64,000 nucleotides of DNA from Gammaproteobacteria bacterium (lineage in GTDB: Bacteria > Pseudomonadota > Gammaproteobacteria > Burkholderiales > Burkholderiaceae_B): positions 62,001 to 126,000 of the forward strand of contig JAHIXK010000013.1 in the NCBI GenBank assembly GCA_018815245.1. The letters are read 5' to 3'. Shown one piece after another: positions 54,327-64,000 of this stretch (positions within the stretch are counted from its first letter, which is position 1; the number at the start of each line of letters is the position of its first letter). The notes beneath the pieces are model-generated. The model saw only the letters and a list, made by a program, of their open reading frames with translations, ran no database searches and was not told the DNA's origin. The translations under genes were made by a program, and so were the position numbers.

Positions 54327-55811
54327 ATGTCTTCCCAACTTCAAAGTATTTCCCGGCTTCGAGCCTTGCTGGACGAAAAAAAAGCCAGTGCCACTGAACT
54401 GGCCCAAGAAGCGCTGCGCAATGCAGGCCAGCAGTCCAGCTTGAACGCATTCGTTGACATTCGCGATGACCTGACCCTGCAACAAGCCAAAGCTGCCGAT
54501 GCGCGTTTGGCCGCAGGAGAAACCGGTGCCTTGCTGGGTATTCCCACCGCGCACAAAGATATTTTTGTAACACAGGGTTGGACCAGCACTGCGGGCTCGA
54601 AAATGTTGGCGGGCTACGTTAGCCCCTTTGATGCGGAAGTGGTTGTGCGCCTGAACGCAGCGGGTACAGTCAGCATTGGCAAACTGAATTGCGATGAATT
54701 CGCCATGGGTTCCTCGAACGAGAAAAGCGCCTACGGCCCGTGTTTGAACCCTTGGGACACGCTGGCCGTGCCTGGCGGTTCATCCGGAGGGTCGGCGGTG
54801 GCAGTCGCTGCGGGGGTTGTGCCTTTCACCACCGGCACCGACACTGGCGGATCCATTCGCCAGCCAGCGTCCCTTTGTGGCATCACGGGCATCAAGCCCA
54901 CCTACGGCAGTTGCAGCCGCTACGGCATGATTGCCTACGCCAGCAGCCTGGACCAAGCTGGCCCCATGGCGCACAGCGCCCGCGATTGTGCGCTGGTGTT
55001 AAACGCCATGGTGGGTTTTGACGGGAAAGACAGCACCAGCGTGCAGCGGCCCGCATCCAATGAAGATTTCACCGCTGGTTTTGGCAAACCCCTGCGCCAC
55101 GGCGATACTGCCAAACCCTTGGCCGGCGTGCGTGTGGGCCTGCCCGTCGAGTTTTTCGGCGAAGGTTTGGCTGCCGATGTGCGCATTCCCATCGATGCCG
55201 CGCTCAAGCAGCTTGAATCCATGGGTGCAACACTGGTGAATATCAGCTTGCCCCGCACGGAATTGTCCATTCCTGCCTACTACGTGATTGCGCCCGCCGA
55301 GGCCAGCTCCAACCTGTCGCGCTTTGATGGCGTGCGTTACGGCCACCGAGCCGCCGATTACACCGATTTGAAATCGATGTACGAAAACTCGCGCAGCGAA
55401 GGTTTTGGCCTTGAAGTGCAACGCCGCATCATGGTGGGTGCCTATGTGCTGTCGCATGGCTATTACGATGCCTACTATTTGAAGGCCCAGAAAATTCGCC
55501 GCCTGATCGCACAAGACTTCCAGGCCGCTTTCCAGCAATGCGATTTCATTGCAGGCCCGGTCAGCCCCACGGTGGCCTGGAATTTGGGCGAGAAATCTGC
55601 AGACCCGGTTCAAATGTATTTGGCTGACATTTATACACTTAGTACCAGCTTGGCTGGCTTGCCCGGCATGAGTGTGCCGGTGGGTTTTGGCGACAAAAAC
55701 CGCCCCGTGGGCATGCAGCTGATTGGCAACTATTTCAAGGAAGGTGAATTGCTGGCGCTGGCGGACCATTACCAAGCCGCCACCGATTGGCACCTTCGTA
55801 CACCGTCTTAA
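54327..55811 (+). CDS. gatA: Asp-tRNA(Asn)/Glu-tRNA(Gln) amidotransferase subunit A
   Basis: 494 residues. An amidase-signature protein with the Ser-Ser-Lys set: IPTAHKDIF (Lys), [14 protein letters not shown] and [15 protein letters not shown]. It releases ammonia from glutamine or asparagine for GatB. The ATG at 54327 is preferred to the GTG at 54315. gatB begins 13 bp after its stop. Confidence 0.97.
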   Translation: MSSQLQSISRLRALLDEKKASATELAQEALRNAGQQSSLNAFVDIRDDLTLQQAKAADARLAAGETGALLGIPTAHKDIFVTQGWTSTAGSKMLAGYVSPFDAEVVVRLNAAGTVSIGKLNCDEFAMGSSNEKSAYGPCLNPWDTLAVPGGSSGGSAVAVAAGVVPFTTGTDTGGSIRQPASLCGITGIKPTYGSCSRYGMIAYASSLDQAGPMAHSARDCALVLNAMVGFDGKDSTSVQRPASNEDFTAGFGKPLRHGDTAKPLAGVRVGLPVEFFGEGLAADVRIPIDAALKQLESMGATLVNISLPRTELSIPAYYVIAPAEASSNLSRFDGVRYGHRAADYTDLKSMYENSRSEGFGLEVQRRIMVGAYVLSHGYYDAYYLKAQKIRRLIAQDFQAAFQQCDFIAGPVSPTVAWNLGEKSADPVQMYLADIYTLSTSLAGLPGMSVPVGFGDKNRPVGMQLIGNYFKEGELLALADHYQAATDWHLRTPS

Positions 55812-55824
55812 AAAGGATCGCACC

Positions 55825-57261
55825 ATGCAATGGGAAATTGTGGTGGGTCTTGAAACCCACACCCAGTTAACTACCAAATCAAAAATTTTTTCCGGTGCCA
55901 GCACGGCTTTCGGTGCCGAACCCAACGCACAGGCCTGCGCAGTAGACTTGGCCTTGCCCGGCGTGCTGCCTGTGATGAACAAGGCTGCCGTGCAGCGGGC
56001 CATTCAATTTGGCTTGGCGGTGGGTGCAAAAGTGGCTGAACACTCTGTGTTTGCCCGCAAAAACTATTTTTATCCCGACTTGCCCAAGGGTTATCAAATC
56101 AGCCAGTTTGAAATTCCGGTGGTGCAGGGCGGCACGGTCAGCTTTTTGCTGGGCGACCAAATGAAAACCGTGCGCCTTGTGCGCGCCCATTTGGAAGAGG
56201 ATGCGGGCAAAAGCCTGCACGAAGACTTCGCGGGTCAATCGGGCATTGATTTGAACCGCGCGGGTACGCCGTTGCTTGAAATTGTGACCGAGCCCGACAT
56301 GCGTTCAGCTGAAGAGGCCGTGGCCTATGCCAAAACCTTGCACACCTTGGTTACGTGGCTGGGCATTTGCGACGGCAATATGCAGGAAGGCAGTTTCCGC
56401 TGTGATGCCAACGTGTCCGTTCGCCCGAAAGGCGAAAGCAAGTTGGGCACGCGGTGCGAAATCAAAAACCTGAACAGCTTCAAGTTTTTGCAGGCTGCCA
56501 TTTTGTTTGAGGCGCAACGCCAAATCGAAATTATCGAGGATGGCGGTGTAATCAAGCAAGAAACCCGACTTTACGACCCCGATCGCAACGAAACCCGTTC
56601 CATGCGCAGCAAGGAAGACTCGGAAGATTATCGCTATTTCCCCGATCCCGATCTTCCTCCTCTGCTTGTTTCGCCGGAATGGGTAGAACAGGTACGCGCT
56701 GAAATGCCGGAACTGCCCGGCCAAAAGCAGGCCCGTTACACCGCTGATTTGGGTTTGAGCGAATACGATGCCGTCACCCTGACGGCCAGCCGGGCGATGA
56801 CCGATTATTTCGAAACTGCTTTGGCTGTGGCTGGCAACGACAAGGCCAAGCCTTTGGCAAACTGGTTGCTGGGCGAGTTCTCGGCCAGTTTGAACCGCGA
56901 TGACAAAACCCCGGCCGAGTCGCCCATTGCCCCAGCTTTGATGGCGGCCCTGGTAAAGCGCGTGATCGATGGCACCTTGAACAACAAAACCGCGAAAGTG
57001 GTGTTTGCTGCGTTGTGGGAAGGCAAATACAGCGAAGTGGATGCGTGTATCAAGGGTGAGGGTTTGGAGCAAATCTCTGATTCTGGCGCGGTTGAAAAGA
57101 TAATCGATGAGGTGCTGGCTGCGCACCCCGGCCCAGTGGCGGAATACAGGGCTGGCAAAGAAGCCTCGTTCAACTTCCTTGTCGGGCAAATCATGCGTGC
57201 GGCGCGCGGGAAAGCCAACCCGGCGCAAGTGAACGAGATTTTGAAGGCAAAGCTTGCTTGA
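55825..57261 (+). CDS. gatB: Asp-tRNA(Asn)/Glu-tRNA(Gln) amidotransferase subunit B
   Basis: 478 residues from the ATG at 55825, which has AAAGGA upstream; an earlier in-frame start at 55723 lies inside gatA. Core features: [47 protein letters not shown], the kinase-like [22 protein letters not shown] and a C-terminal YqeY-type helical tail. It activates the Glu- or Asp-tRNA and transfers ammonia. Confidence 0.97.
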   Translation: MQWEIVVGLETHTQLTTKSKIFSGASTAFGAEPNAQACAVDLALPGVLPVMNKAAVQRAIQFGLAVGAKVAEHSVFARKNYFYPDLPKGYQISQFEIPVVQGGTVSFLLGDQMKTVRLVRAHLEEDAGKSLHEDFAGQSGIDLNRAGTPLLEIVTEPDMRSAEEAVAYAKTLHTLVTWLGICDGNMQEGSFRCDANVSVRPKGESKLGTRCEIKNLNSFKFLQAAILFEAQRQIEIIEDGGVIKQETRLYDPDRNETRSMRSKEDSEDYRYFPDPDLPPLLVSPEWVEQVRAEMPELPGQKQARYTADLGLSEYDAVTLTASRAMTDYFETALAVAGNDKAKPLANWLLGEFSASLNRDDKTPAESPIAPALMAALVKRVIDGTLNNKTAKVVFAALWEGKYSEVDACIKGEGLEQISDSGAVEKIIDEVLAAHPGPVAEYRAGKEASFNFLVGQIMRAARGKANPAQVNEILKAKLA

Positions 57262-57279
57262 AATGAACCAAAACTATCT

Positions 57280-57319
57280 CTGATTTCTGCAACGAATTGT
57301 ATTTTCTTTGCAGAATCAG
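57280..57319. terminator. Hairpin between convergent gatB and metalloprotease genes
   Basis: CTGAT(T)TCTGCAA (57280-57292) pairs with TTGCAGAATCAG (57308-57319), a 12-bp stem with one bulged T and a 15-base loop. It overlaps the last codons of the minus-strand gene. Only short T runs flank it, so efficiency is uncertain. Confidence 0.55.
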
Positions 57320-59415
57320 AATTGCCGAGTGAACAACACTTCAGCCGATTGAATTGAAAATGCGCCAGCGGTGCGTTCAATGTTCGGTGTTTTATAAAGT
57401 GTGATTTCCCGAACCGCGCCGCCAGATGCAGGAATGTTGATCGCGGTGTGCTTCACGGCGTTGTCATCCGTTAATGCAACGGTGCGCTGCAAGTTATTGG
57501 TTTCGTCGTCGATGGGCAGCATGTATACGCTGGTCTCAGTCCCTTGAACCACTTTGACCGAGTAATCACAACCCCCGCCTGAAGCCACTGTGGCTGCTGG
57601 GCAATAGGCCCGCGATTGCGCCAAGGTGCGGTCCGTAGAATTTTGCGGATCGTACAAAAAGCGAATGCCGCTTTGGTATGGGCCCACAGGTCGGTAGGCC
57701 AGGTTCGCGTCCCTGTTTACCACGCTGGTTGCAAAGATCAGACTGAAAACTGATTCAGGTGCTGGCTGGCGCGGCAGGTTGATGCCAGCCGTTCCGCCCA
57801 CTGATTTGCTGTAGCTGCCTGTGGCCTGGTCCCAGGTGGACCAGCGGGCAGTCTGTGTGTTGTACACGCGAACAACGCGTTCAAGCCAATGTTGGCTGAC
57901 TCGTCTGTCAAAGTCTGAAATGGTGCCCACGTGGTCGTTGGTCAACTTGTCGTCTTGCGCACCCGATGTTGAAATAACCCGCTTGTAAATGTTGTTGCTT
58001 GTCGCGTCCACTCTGAAGGGTGGATTGACCTGGCCAAAAGGATTGCCGCTTGACGGCGGAATGTAGTGCCAGGTCGGGCCGTTGTGTGTTTTGTTGCCAG
58101 CCGATGTGGGTGGCAAAATTCCAAACATCTCCCCTTCGTAAGGGTAAGGCTTGTCAGCGTACGCCTTTCCTGCGTTGCGTTCCTGCCAGTGGTACAAATC
58201 CAGGTTGTGGCTGAATTCATGTGCAAATACGCCTTTGGCATTTGGTACGGATGCGTTGGTTGAGCTGGAATACATGGACGAATTGCCGCGCCCCTTGAAG
58301 CTGCCTGTGCTGCCATCGTTGAAGTTGCCATGATACGAGCTGATGTACAGTTGCCCGCCCGCATTGAGCATGACTGCAAGCATGGTTTGGGAATGGTCCA
58401 CGCTTCGGTAATTTCGTGGAAGCAGCGTGGTGGTTGTGAACGGTTGCGCTTTTGTTTGCCACTCAGTGAATGAGCTGGCCCGAATGTGTGGGATGGATGA
58501 GGTGCTGCTTTTGATTGGCAGAAAAACCGCTTGGTCCATATTCACTTCCAGACGCTGAAAAGCAAGCGCTTTGACAGGAATTTTTCGTCCCAATTCAACC
58601 ATGGCCTCTGAGGGCAGGGTTCTCTGATTGTTCTCAAAAACCCGGAAGTCAAACATCGTGACTGGCAACACAACAGGCGCACCCACGTTCAGCGCGAAGC
58701 GTTTGGTCCAGTCGGCGGCGGATGAAGTGCCTTGCTCTTGAACGGTGACCTCAAGTTGAGCGCCTGTGGCCAAGTGCTGGCCTGGTAGCATCAACACAAA
58801 ACTCTCTTCCAGCTTGTGTGTGACCATGCCGGGTCTGTAGTCGAAAGAAGCAGGTATGGCAGCGGGGCTGCTTGCAAAGCTTTCCCAAACAACCGCGCCG
58901 TTTTTGTCAAACAGGGTCACTTTTGCGCGAGGATTGGAAAATCCATGGGCCTGCGTCAAATCCAGCTTCAGCAAGGTGTCTTTGTCGCCTGTCAACTTCA
59001 GCATTTTCTCGCCGGTGGTGTTCAGGTACGTGTTCAGCTTGTCTTCAGCAAACTTCAGGTTGTCGTCAAACGTGTTTGTGGGTGATACGGCGGCTGCAGA
59101 TGGATTATTCAGCAGTTGAATGTGGGTTTGTGCCAGCCAAATCGCAGGTTCATTTTCCGATATGGGTGTATTCGAATCGCCGGGATCATTGCCATTGCCT
59201 GGTTCGGTCGGCGTGGGCATTGTGGTGCCATCTCCGCCGTCTGTTTGCCCGCCCGAGTCGGCGCCGTCTGCATCGTCGAGCGGGTCACCGCCTGCTGCAA
59301 CTGTAGCGACAGTATTGTCCGCTGAGGACCCTGATCCCTGCAGGCAACCTGAAAGTGAGGCGGCCAAAACTGCGGTTAGCAATGAGAGAAAAAGTCCATT
59401 TTTAGAATTGAGCAT
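57316..59415 (-). CDS. M66/StcE-like lipoprotein metalloprotease
   Basis: 699 residues. Lipobox LSGC with Cys24, then an Asp/Gly/Thr-rich linker (to ~90) and a beta-rich N-terminal part. The catalytic zinc motif is HEFSHNLDLYH (His399, Glu400, His403, His409), with HExxHxx-x-xxH spacing as in metzincins but Asp at the place of the usual Gly. StcE/M66 enzymes are mucin-type glycoprotein proteases; the fold match comes from the motif and the presence of long beta domains. Probably exposed on the cell surface. Confidence 0.72.
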   Translation of the reverse strand: MLNSKNGLFLSLLTAVLAASLSGCLQGSGSSADNTVATVAAGGDPLDDADGADSGGQTDGGDGTTMPTPTEPGNGNDPGDSNTPISENEPAIWLAQTHIQLLNNPSAAAVSPTNTFDDNLKFAEDKLNTYLNTTGEKMLKLTGDKDTLLKLDLTQAHGFSNPRAKVTLFDKNGAVVWESFASSPAAIPASFDYRPGMVTHKLEESFVLMLPGQHLATGAQLEVTVQEQGTSSAADWTKRFALNVGAPVVLPVTMFDFRVFENNQRTLPSEAMVELGRKIPVKALAFQRLEVNMDQAVFLPIKSSTSSIPHIRASSFTEWQTKAQPFTTTTLLPRNYRSVDHSQTMLAVMLNAGGQLYISSYHGNFNDGSTGSFKGRGNSSMYSSSTNASVPNAKGVFAHEFSHNLDLYHWQERNAGKAYADKPYPYEGEMFGILPPTSAGNKTHNGPTWHYIPPSSGNPFGQVNPPFRVDATSNNIYKRVISTSGAQDDKLTNDHVGTISDFDRRVSQHWLERVVRVYNTQTARWSTWDQATGSYSKSVGGTAGINLPRQPAPESVFSLIFATSVVNRDANLAYRPVGPYQSGIRFLYDPQNSTDRTLAQSRAYCPAATVASGGGCDYSVKVVQGTETSVYMLPIDDETNNLQRTVALTDDNAVKHTAINIPASGGAVREITLYKTPNIERTAGAFSIQSAEVLFTRQF

Positions 59416-59545
59416 TTACGAGACCAGCACTTGGAAAGGGTTGAATTTGGAATAAAGCCCTTTTCTGTGTGCGAATCTTTGGTGTTAGTTCATTTTCTGG
59501 TGTTTCCTGTTTGTTGTCTCGCGCCAGTTTTTACTACAGTGTTCC

Positions 59546-60328
59546 TTATAGTGGATGGTCGTAATCCGCTATCAGCGGCGCATGGTCAGAAAACTTCTGT
59601 CCTTTGTACACGCTCACCTCGCGAATCTTGTCCTGCAAAGCCGGGCTCACCATTTGGTAGTCAATCCGCCAACCCACGTTCTTGGCATAGGCTTGACCCC
59701 TGTTGCTCCACCAGGTGTAGCAGCCTTCGGTTTCCTCGGGGTACAGCACTCGGTAGGCGTCTGCCCAGCCGCGTTTGGTGATTGCGTTGCCAATCCAGGC
59801 TCGTTCTTCCGGAAGGAAGCCGCTGTTCTTCAGGTTGCCTTTCCAGTTTTTCAGATCGATCTCTTGGTGGGCAATATTCCAGTCGCCGCACAACACAACT
59901 GGCTTCTTCCTGATTTCAAATTCGTCGAAAACTTGCGCAAAATGATCCAAAAACCTGAATTTCGCCTCTTGTCGTTCTTCCGAGCTGCTGCCGGATGGAA
60001 AGTAGATCGACGACACCACCATGTGCTCGAACTCGGCAGTCACCATCCGGCCTTCTGCGTCGAACTCTGCGTTATTCAAGCCATAAGTTACATTAAGTGG
60101 CGCTATCTTGCTGTAAAGACCTACGCCGCTGTAGCCTTTCTTTTCTGCGGCCTGAAAATAACCGGTGTATTCGCCCGGTTGCAGGTGTTCAGGCCCCAAG
60201 TCGGCCAGGTGCGCCTTGATCTCCTGTACGCACACCACATCGGCCTGGCTTTGGTGCATCCAGTCGAAAAACCCTTTTGTGTGGGCAGAACGAATTCCAT
60301 TCAGATTTGCTGAGATAATGCGGGTCAT
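59546..60328 (-). CDS. xth: Exodeoxyribonuclease III
   Basis: 260 residues. The AP-endonuclease/exonuclease III fold is marked by ANLNGIRSAHTKGFFDWM, DVVCVQEIKA, GYSGVGLYSK, LCGDWNIAHQEIDLKNWKGN and FSDHAPLIADY (catalytic His, Asp). It repairs abasic sites and 3' blocks in DNA. It starts 30 bp from the divergent pyrE. Confidence 0.95.
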   Translation of the reverse strand: MTRIISANLNGIRSAHTKGFFDWMHQSQADVVCVQEIKAHLADLGPEHLQPGEYTGYFQAAEKKGYSGVGLYSKIAPLNVTYGLNNAEFDAEGRMVTAEFEHMVVSSIYFPSGSSSEERQEAKFRFLDHFAQVFDEFEIRKKPVVLCGDWNIAHQEIDLKNWKGNLKNSGFLPEERAWIGNAITKRGWADAYRVLYPEETEGCYTWWSNRGQAYAKNVGWRIDYQMVSPALQDKIREVSVYKGQKFSDHAPLIADYDHPL

Positions 60329-60358
60329 TGTATGAAGTCTGTTTTTTAGGGATTGATC

Positions 60359-61057
60359 GTGGTCGATTCAAATCAAAGTTTGCAGGTGCTTTCCGACCAG
60401 TTTTTGCAGTTCGCTGTCGAAAAACAGGTATTGCGCTTCGGTGAATTCAAAACCAAGGCGGGCAGAATGTCCCCTTACTTTTTCAATGCGGGTTTGTTCA
60501 ACACGGGTTTTTCTCTTCAAAAGCTCAGTGAATTTTACGCACAAACTTTGCTTGAGCAAACCGCCGAGCGGGGAATTGAGTTCGACATGTTGTTTGGCCC
60601 GGCCTACAAAGGCATTCCATTGGTTGCCGGTGCCACCATGGAGATGGCTCGCCGTGGCCGCGATGTGCCGTATGCCTTCAATCGCAAGGAGGCGAAAGAC
60701 CACGGAGAGGGCGGCTCACTGGTGGGTGCACCGCTGGAAGGGCGGGTTGTCATTGTGGATGATGTGATATCCGCAGGTACTTCGGTGCGTGAATCCGTTG
60801 AAATCATTCGTGCCAATGGCGCAGAACCTGCTGCTGTACTGATTGCACTCGACCGCATGGAGAAAGGCATGCGCGATGGGCAAGACACCCAACATTCGGC
60901 CGTGCAGGAAGTGGAGCAGTTGTACGGCATCCCCGTGATAGCGATTGCCAACCTTCAGGATTTGCTGCGTTACCTGTTAACTCGCCAGGCGGCAAACGTT
61001 CGTTTGGCGGGCTGGTATGAAAAAGTGAAAGAATACCGCACCCGCTACGGCGTGTAA
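60359..61057 (+). CDS. pyrE: Orotate phosphoribosyltransferase
   Basis: 232 residues. Type I PRTase: [45 protein letters not shown] (flexible loop), [18 protein letters not shown] (PRPP-binding). It makes OMP from orotate in pyrimidine synthesis. The GTG at 60359 fits AGGGA at 60348; the earlier TTG at 60353 does not. The stop abuts the convergent YbeD-like gene. Confidence 0.93.
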   Translation: MVDSNQSLQVLSDQFLQFAVEKQVLRFGEFKTKAGRMSPYFFNAGLFNTGFSLQKLSEFYAQTLLEQTAERGIEFDMLFGPAYKGIPLVAGATMEMARRGRDVPYAFNRKEAKDHGEGGSLVGAPLEGRVVIVDDVISAGTSVRESVEIIRANGAEPAAVLIALDRMEKGMRDGQDTQHSAVQEVEQLYGIPVIAIANLQDLLRYLLTRQAANVRLAGWYEKVKEYRTRYGV

Positions 61058-61342
61058 TTACAGAACAATAGACACCAGTTCGTGCCCGGAAAGGGCGCGG
61101 TAAATGTTGTCCAGCTCGTCCTGGTTGTTCACATGAACAGAGCAAGTCAGGCTGATGTAGTTGCCTTTGCTGCTGGGGCGCATTTCAACCCCGGCTACGT
61201 CAAAGCCGGGGTTCATGGACAGCAGCAAATCACAAATCACTTGTGAAAATTCAGGCACGTTTTTCCCCATCACCTTGATTGGAAAGTGACAGGGAAATTC
61301 GATCAGGCTTGGCTTGTCTTGCCCGGGTATTGGTTTGTCCAT
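61058..61342 (-). CDS. YbeD-like (UPF0250/DUF493) protein
   Basis: 94 residues, a single ferredoxin-like domain of the YbeD/DUF493 family: LIEFPCHFPIKVMGKNVPEF, SSKGNYISLTCSVHVNNQDELDNIYRALSGHELVSIVL. The family often lies near lipB/lipA and dacA; here it follows dacA on the same strand, the same neighbourhood as in E. coli. The function is not established. Confidence 0.9.
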   Translation of the reverse strand: MDKPIPGQDKPSLIEFPCHFPIKVMGKNVPEFSQVICDLLLSMNPGFDVAGVEMRPSSKGNYISLTCSVHVNNQDELDNIYRALSGHELVSIVL

Positions 61343-61351
61343 GGTTTGCTC

Positions 61352-62542
61352 TTATTCTTCAAACCACAGTTTGGCGGAATCCACCATGCGGCCAAAAATA
61401 CCCGCCTCGTCAACTGTAGACAGGGCCAGCAGTGGCACCGTGCCAATTGTTTCCCCGTTCAAGGTCAGCTTCAGGGTACCCAGTTCCGTGCCTGCGGCAA
61501 TGGGGGCTATCAAGGTTCCCTTTTTCTCGACGGTGGCTTTCAGCTGCTTGGCCATGCCACGGGGCACATTGATCAACAGGTCTTTGTTCACGCCCAGCTT
61601 TACATCTTTGGCTTGGCCCTTGTACACCTCGCTGGTGCTGATTGCCTGTTTGGCAGAATACAGTTTCACCGTTTCAAACATTTGGTAGCCGTAGTTCATC
61701 AATTTCAGGCTTTCCTGGGTGCGGGCCTGGTCCGATGTGGTGCCCAGCACAACAGAAAGCAGCCGACGGTCCACGCCGTTTGGCAATTTGCGGTTGGCCG
61801 AGCTCACCAGGCAATAACCTGCTGACTCGGTGTGGCCGGTTTTCATCCCGTCCACAGACGGGTCAATCCACAGCAGGCGGTTGCGGTTGGGTTGACGAAT
61901 GCCGTTGTAGGTGTATTCCTTGGTGGAGTACATCTTGTTGTAGTATTCAGGAAAGTCAGTAATGATGCGTTTGGCCAGAATACCCAAATCACGCGCAGTG
62001 GTGTAATGCTGTGGGTCGGGCAGGCCGGTTGCATTCTTGAAGTTCGTGTCTGTCAAGCCAATGCGCTTGGCCTGCTGGTTCATCAGTGTGGCGAAGTTGT
62101 TTTCATCGCCTGCCAGCAACTCAGCGATTGCACGGCTTGCATCATTGCCCGATTGCACAATCACGCCATACAACAGTTCTTCCACAGTCACGGGCTTGTT
62201 GGGCTCAATGAACATTCGCGAGCCCTCTGCTTTCCATGAATAAGGGGAGACAGGCACTTGCTGGTCCAAGCGAATTTGTTTGCTTTCCAGCGCAGCAAAG
62301 GCCATGTACGCGGTCATCAGTTTGGTCAGTGACGCAGGGTCAAGGCGTTCCCGGCTGTTGAATTCAGCCAGCGTTTGCCCGGTGGTCAGGTCAAGCAGCA
62401 TGTAACCTTTCGCACCGATTTCCGGCGGGGGTGGCATTACGCTGGATTGCGCGGCCCCATGGCCGGCGAAAACGCCCAAACCCACGATCAAAGAGAACTG
62501 ACTCAATTGGCGTTTGAATCTGGAAAATCCTGAATTAAACAA
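61352..62542 (-). CDS. dacA: D-alanyl-D-alanine carboxypeptidase (PBP5/6 type)
   Basis: 396 residues. Signal peptide (~1-31), then the low-molecular-weight PBP domain with SLTK, SGN (QSGNDASRAI) and KTG, and a C-terminal beta domain ending in an amphipathic GRMVDSAKLWFEE membrane anchor. It trims the terminal D-Ala from peptidoglycan. The start is TTG: AGGAG lies 8 bp upstream and no ATG occurs before the signal peptide. Confidence 0.95.
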   Translation of the reverse strand: MFNSGFSRFKRQLSQFSLIVGLGVFAGHGAAQSSVMPPPPEIGAKGYMLLDLTTGQTLAEFNSRERLDPASLTKLMTAYMAFAALESKQIRLDQQVPVSPYSWKAEGSRMFIEPNKPVTVEELLYGVIVQSGNDASRAIAELLAGDENNFATLMNQQAKRIGLTDTNFKNATGLPDPQHYTTARDLGILAKRIITDFPEYYNKMYSTKEYTYNGIRQPNRNRLLWIDPSVDGMKTGHTESAGYCLVSSANRKLPNGVDRRLLSVVLGTTSDQARTQESLKLMNYGYQMFETVKLYSAKQAISTSEVYKGQAKDVKLGVNKDLLINVPRGMAKQLKATVEKKGTLIAPIAAGTELGTLKLTLNGETIGTVPLLALSTVDEAGIFGRMVDSAKLWFEE

Positions 62543-62591
62543 GTAAAAAGCTCCTGTGTATTAATAAAATGGAAAAGCGTGTTGGGCGCGT

Positions 62592-63230
62592 TCAGCTTGG
62601 GTAGTAACGCACAACCAACTCTTTTAGTTGAGGTAATTTTCCATGAAAAAAATGTTCCACCCCTGGCATGACCATCACGGGCAGGTTTTGTTCACCCGCC
62701 CAACGCAATACGTCGGTCAAGGGCACAGTGTCGTCGACCTCGCCGTGAATCACCAAGGTATTTTCCGGCACTTTCGCCACGGTGAACCGACTGGTGGCTG
62801 TGCCCACAAGGGCAAGCTTCCCGATTTCAAGGCCCGAATTACGCAGACGCTCGGCTGCGTGGCTGGTAACAAATGCACCAAATGAAAAACCGGCCATGGC
62901 GATTGGCTGGTCTTGCAGGTCGGCGGGCAGCAGCGTGGTGCGCGCGCGTTGTGTCAAATCGACCATGTCATCGCATTCGCCTTGGCCGTTGTCGTGCACG
63001 CCTGCGCTTTGTCCCACACCTCGAAAGTTGAAACGCAGCGTCATGTAGCCCAGTTGCAGGAAAGCGCGGGCCAGTGTTTGTACCACCTTGTTGTCTTTGG
63101 TGCCGCCAAACAGCGGGTGTGGGTGGGCAATCACGGCGAGGCCCTTGGGGGCAGTGTTGGGTTCGTCGATGGACACTTCAATTGGACCTGCCTTGCCGTC
63201 CCACAGATCATGTCGGGTTTTCGGGTTCAT
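62592..63230 (-). CDS. Small alpha/beta hydrolase (YqiA/dienelactone-like)
   Basis: 212 residues. Elbow GFSFGAF (Ser nucleophile), a Gly-containing RGVGQSAG stretch, Asp in HGEVDDTVPL and His in GVEHFFHGKL. FNFRGVG and HPHPLFGG are shared with small esterase-like hydrolases that act on short acyl esters or peptides. It overlaps the ferredoxin gene by 4 bp and is coupled to it. Confidence 0.85.
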   Translation of the reverse strand: MNPKTRHDLWDGKAGPIEVSIDEPNTAPKGLAVIAHPHPLFGGTKDNKVVQTLARAFLQLGYMTLRFNFRGVGQSAGVHDNGQGECDDMVDLTQRARTTLLPADLQDQPIAMAGFSFGAFVTSHAAERLRNSGLEIGKLALVGTATSRFTVAKVPENTLVIHGEVDDTVPLTDVLRWAGEQNLPVMVMPGVEHFFHGKLPQLKELVVRYYPS

Positions 63231-63538
63231 GGCAGTTGCAGTCGCTCAACAATTTTGCCGCCCACCAAGTGGGAATCAATGATTTCATCCACATCTGTGA
63301 TGTCCACATAGGTGTACCAAACACCTTCCGGATAAACCACCATCACAGGGCCTTCATCGCATCGGTCCAGGCAACCCGCCTTGTTCATGCGAATTTTTCC
63401 CTGGCCGTTCAATCCCAGTTTCTTGATGCGTTCCTTGGCGTGCGCATGGGCAGCAGACGCATGGCAATCGGCGCAACAACTTTCATTGTTGGGGCGTTGG
63501 TTGGTGCAGAAAAAAACATGCTTGTCGAAGTAGCTCAT
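63227..63538 (-). CDS. Thioredoxin-like 2Fe-2S ferredoxin
   Basis: 103 residues. Thioredoxin-like ferredoxin (PF01257-type): FFCTNQRPNNESCCADC and AGCLDRCDEGPVMVVYPEGVWY, giving the four cysteine ligands of one 2Fe-2S cluster, plus the typical VDEIIDSHLVGGK end. It acts as a small electron carrier; the partner is unknown. It lies upstream of, and is coupled to, the hydrolase gene. Confidence 0.9.
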   Translation of the reverse strand: MSYFDKHVFFCTNQRPNNESCCADCHASAAHAHAKERIKKLGLNGQGKIRMNKAGCLDRCDEGPVMVVYPEGVWYTYVDITDVDEIIDSHLVGGKIVERLQLP

Positions 63539-63580
63539 GGCTGGTGGAATCCGCGGGTGTGCTGAAAAGATTTCATCCTA

Positions 63581-64000
63581 TTATCGCCGAAAACGCCGCT
63601 CGGGCAGGCTGAGAAAGGTCAAAACCGTCAGGGCCAGAATCGGCCACAACTCGCTGATCCATCGGCCAGCTTCCTGCAGGTTTCTGAAAATGGCCAGGGC
63701 ACCACTGCCCGGGTTGCCCAGCTCCGGGTCGTACACGCCAGGCAGCAACAAGGTAATCAACCAGCCGCCCAGCAGGTGAATCAAGCCAATGCGTGCCATG
63801 TGGTGCGGCAGCACGGGCATCATGGATATACCAAGCGCCACCACAAAAGCGATCGCAAGCCCCAGGCTGTTGGCTTCAAACCAGCGTTGACCCAAATAAG
63901 ACCACGCCGATGCGGGTGCCAGTACCAGGTAATCGAGCAATCGAATAAACAGGGTGGCTGCAATCAGCACGATTAGCAGTCGTGCCCTTGGCGACCCTGC
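63581..64000 (-). CDS. Membrane protein of unknown function (N-terminus beyond the window)
   Basis: The frame stays open to the right edge, so the start and perhaps more residues are missing. At least 139 residues are seen, with three to four hydrophobic segments: LIAATLFIRLLDYLVLAP, SLGLAIAFVVALGISMMPVL, IGLIHLLGGWLITLLLPG and WPILALTVLTFLSLP, then a basic end ERRFRR. I do not recognise the family. The GTG at 63970 is only one possible start. Confidence 0.55.
   Translation of the reverse strand, partial: AGSPRARLLIVLIAATLFIRLLDYLVLAPASAWSYLGQRWFEANSLGLAIAFVVALGISMMPVLPHHMARIGLIHLLGGWLITLLLPGVYDPELGNPGSGALAIFRNLQEAGRWISELWPILALTVLTFLSLPERRFRR

Overview
The window looks like chromosomal core and semi-accessory DNA of a Gram-negative betaproteobacterium of the order Burkholderiales. 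Supporting features are a complete mreB-mreC-mreD-mrdA-rodA cell-shape operon, gatCAB, PHB-type metabolism, PHO boxes, moderate GC and many outer-membrane and periplasmic proteins. A Limnobacter-like genus is my best guess, but this is inference from gene content and style, not from a marker gene. I found no rRNA, tRNA, CRISPR array, insertion sequence or prophage.

Layout. 1-3345: end of a NhaR-like regulator, an AEC permease and the rRNA-hydroxylation factor rlhA. 3400-7405: a phosphate-starvation locus pstC-pstA-pstB, then a terminator and pstS with its own second PHO box; phoU is absent. 7423-9454: a compact arsenic operon (arsR, two arsC, aqpS) with a perfect operator touching the arsR start codon. 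9482-15352: a PHA-synthase-like protein, PaaX-like regulator, acrylyl-CoA-reductase-like MDR protein, EamA transporter, tandem GST_N protein and FkbM methyltransferase. 15502-26133: an animal-type haem peroxidase, a 685-bp gene-free stretch with a long inverted repeat, a fatty-acid-hydroxylase family protein, and scattered metabolic and transport genes.

26160-38724 (minus strand) is one continuous nine-gene cellulose operon in the transcribed order bcsB-Z-C-E-F-Q-A-G and a small BcsR-like gene. BcsE, BcsF and BcsG imply pEtN-modified cellulose of the E. coli type, but the genes are in one unit and a different order. Divergent from bcsB, across a 243-bp AT-rich promoter region, are a STAS anti-sigma-antagonist-like protein and a 1024-residue protein carrying receiver, active PP2C phosphatase, second receiver, degenerate PP2C and HATPase/anti-sigma-kinase-like domains. 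These two genes look like a complete partner-switching switch packed into two proteins, and they are the most interesting system in the window. The PilZ domain of BcsA has altered c-di-GMP motifs, so a second control layer is plausible.

42398-45295: a MerR-type regulator, outer-membrane phospholipase A and a FecR-like secreted protein. 45311-53730 (minus): the mre/mrd/rod operon, with a Nudix gene translationally coupled to rodA, then uup. 53964-57261: gatCAB. 57316-64000: an M66-like lipoprotein metalloprotease, exonuclease III, pyrE, a YbeD-like protein, dacA, a small alpha/beta hydrolase, a 2Fe-2S thioredoxin-like ferredoxin and a membrane protein cut by the window edge.
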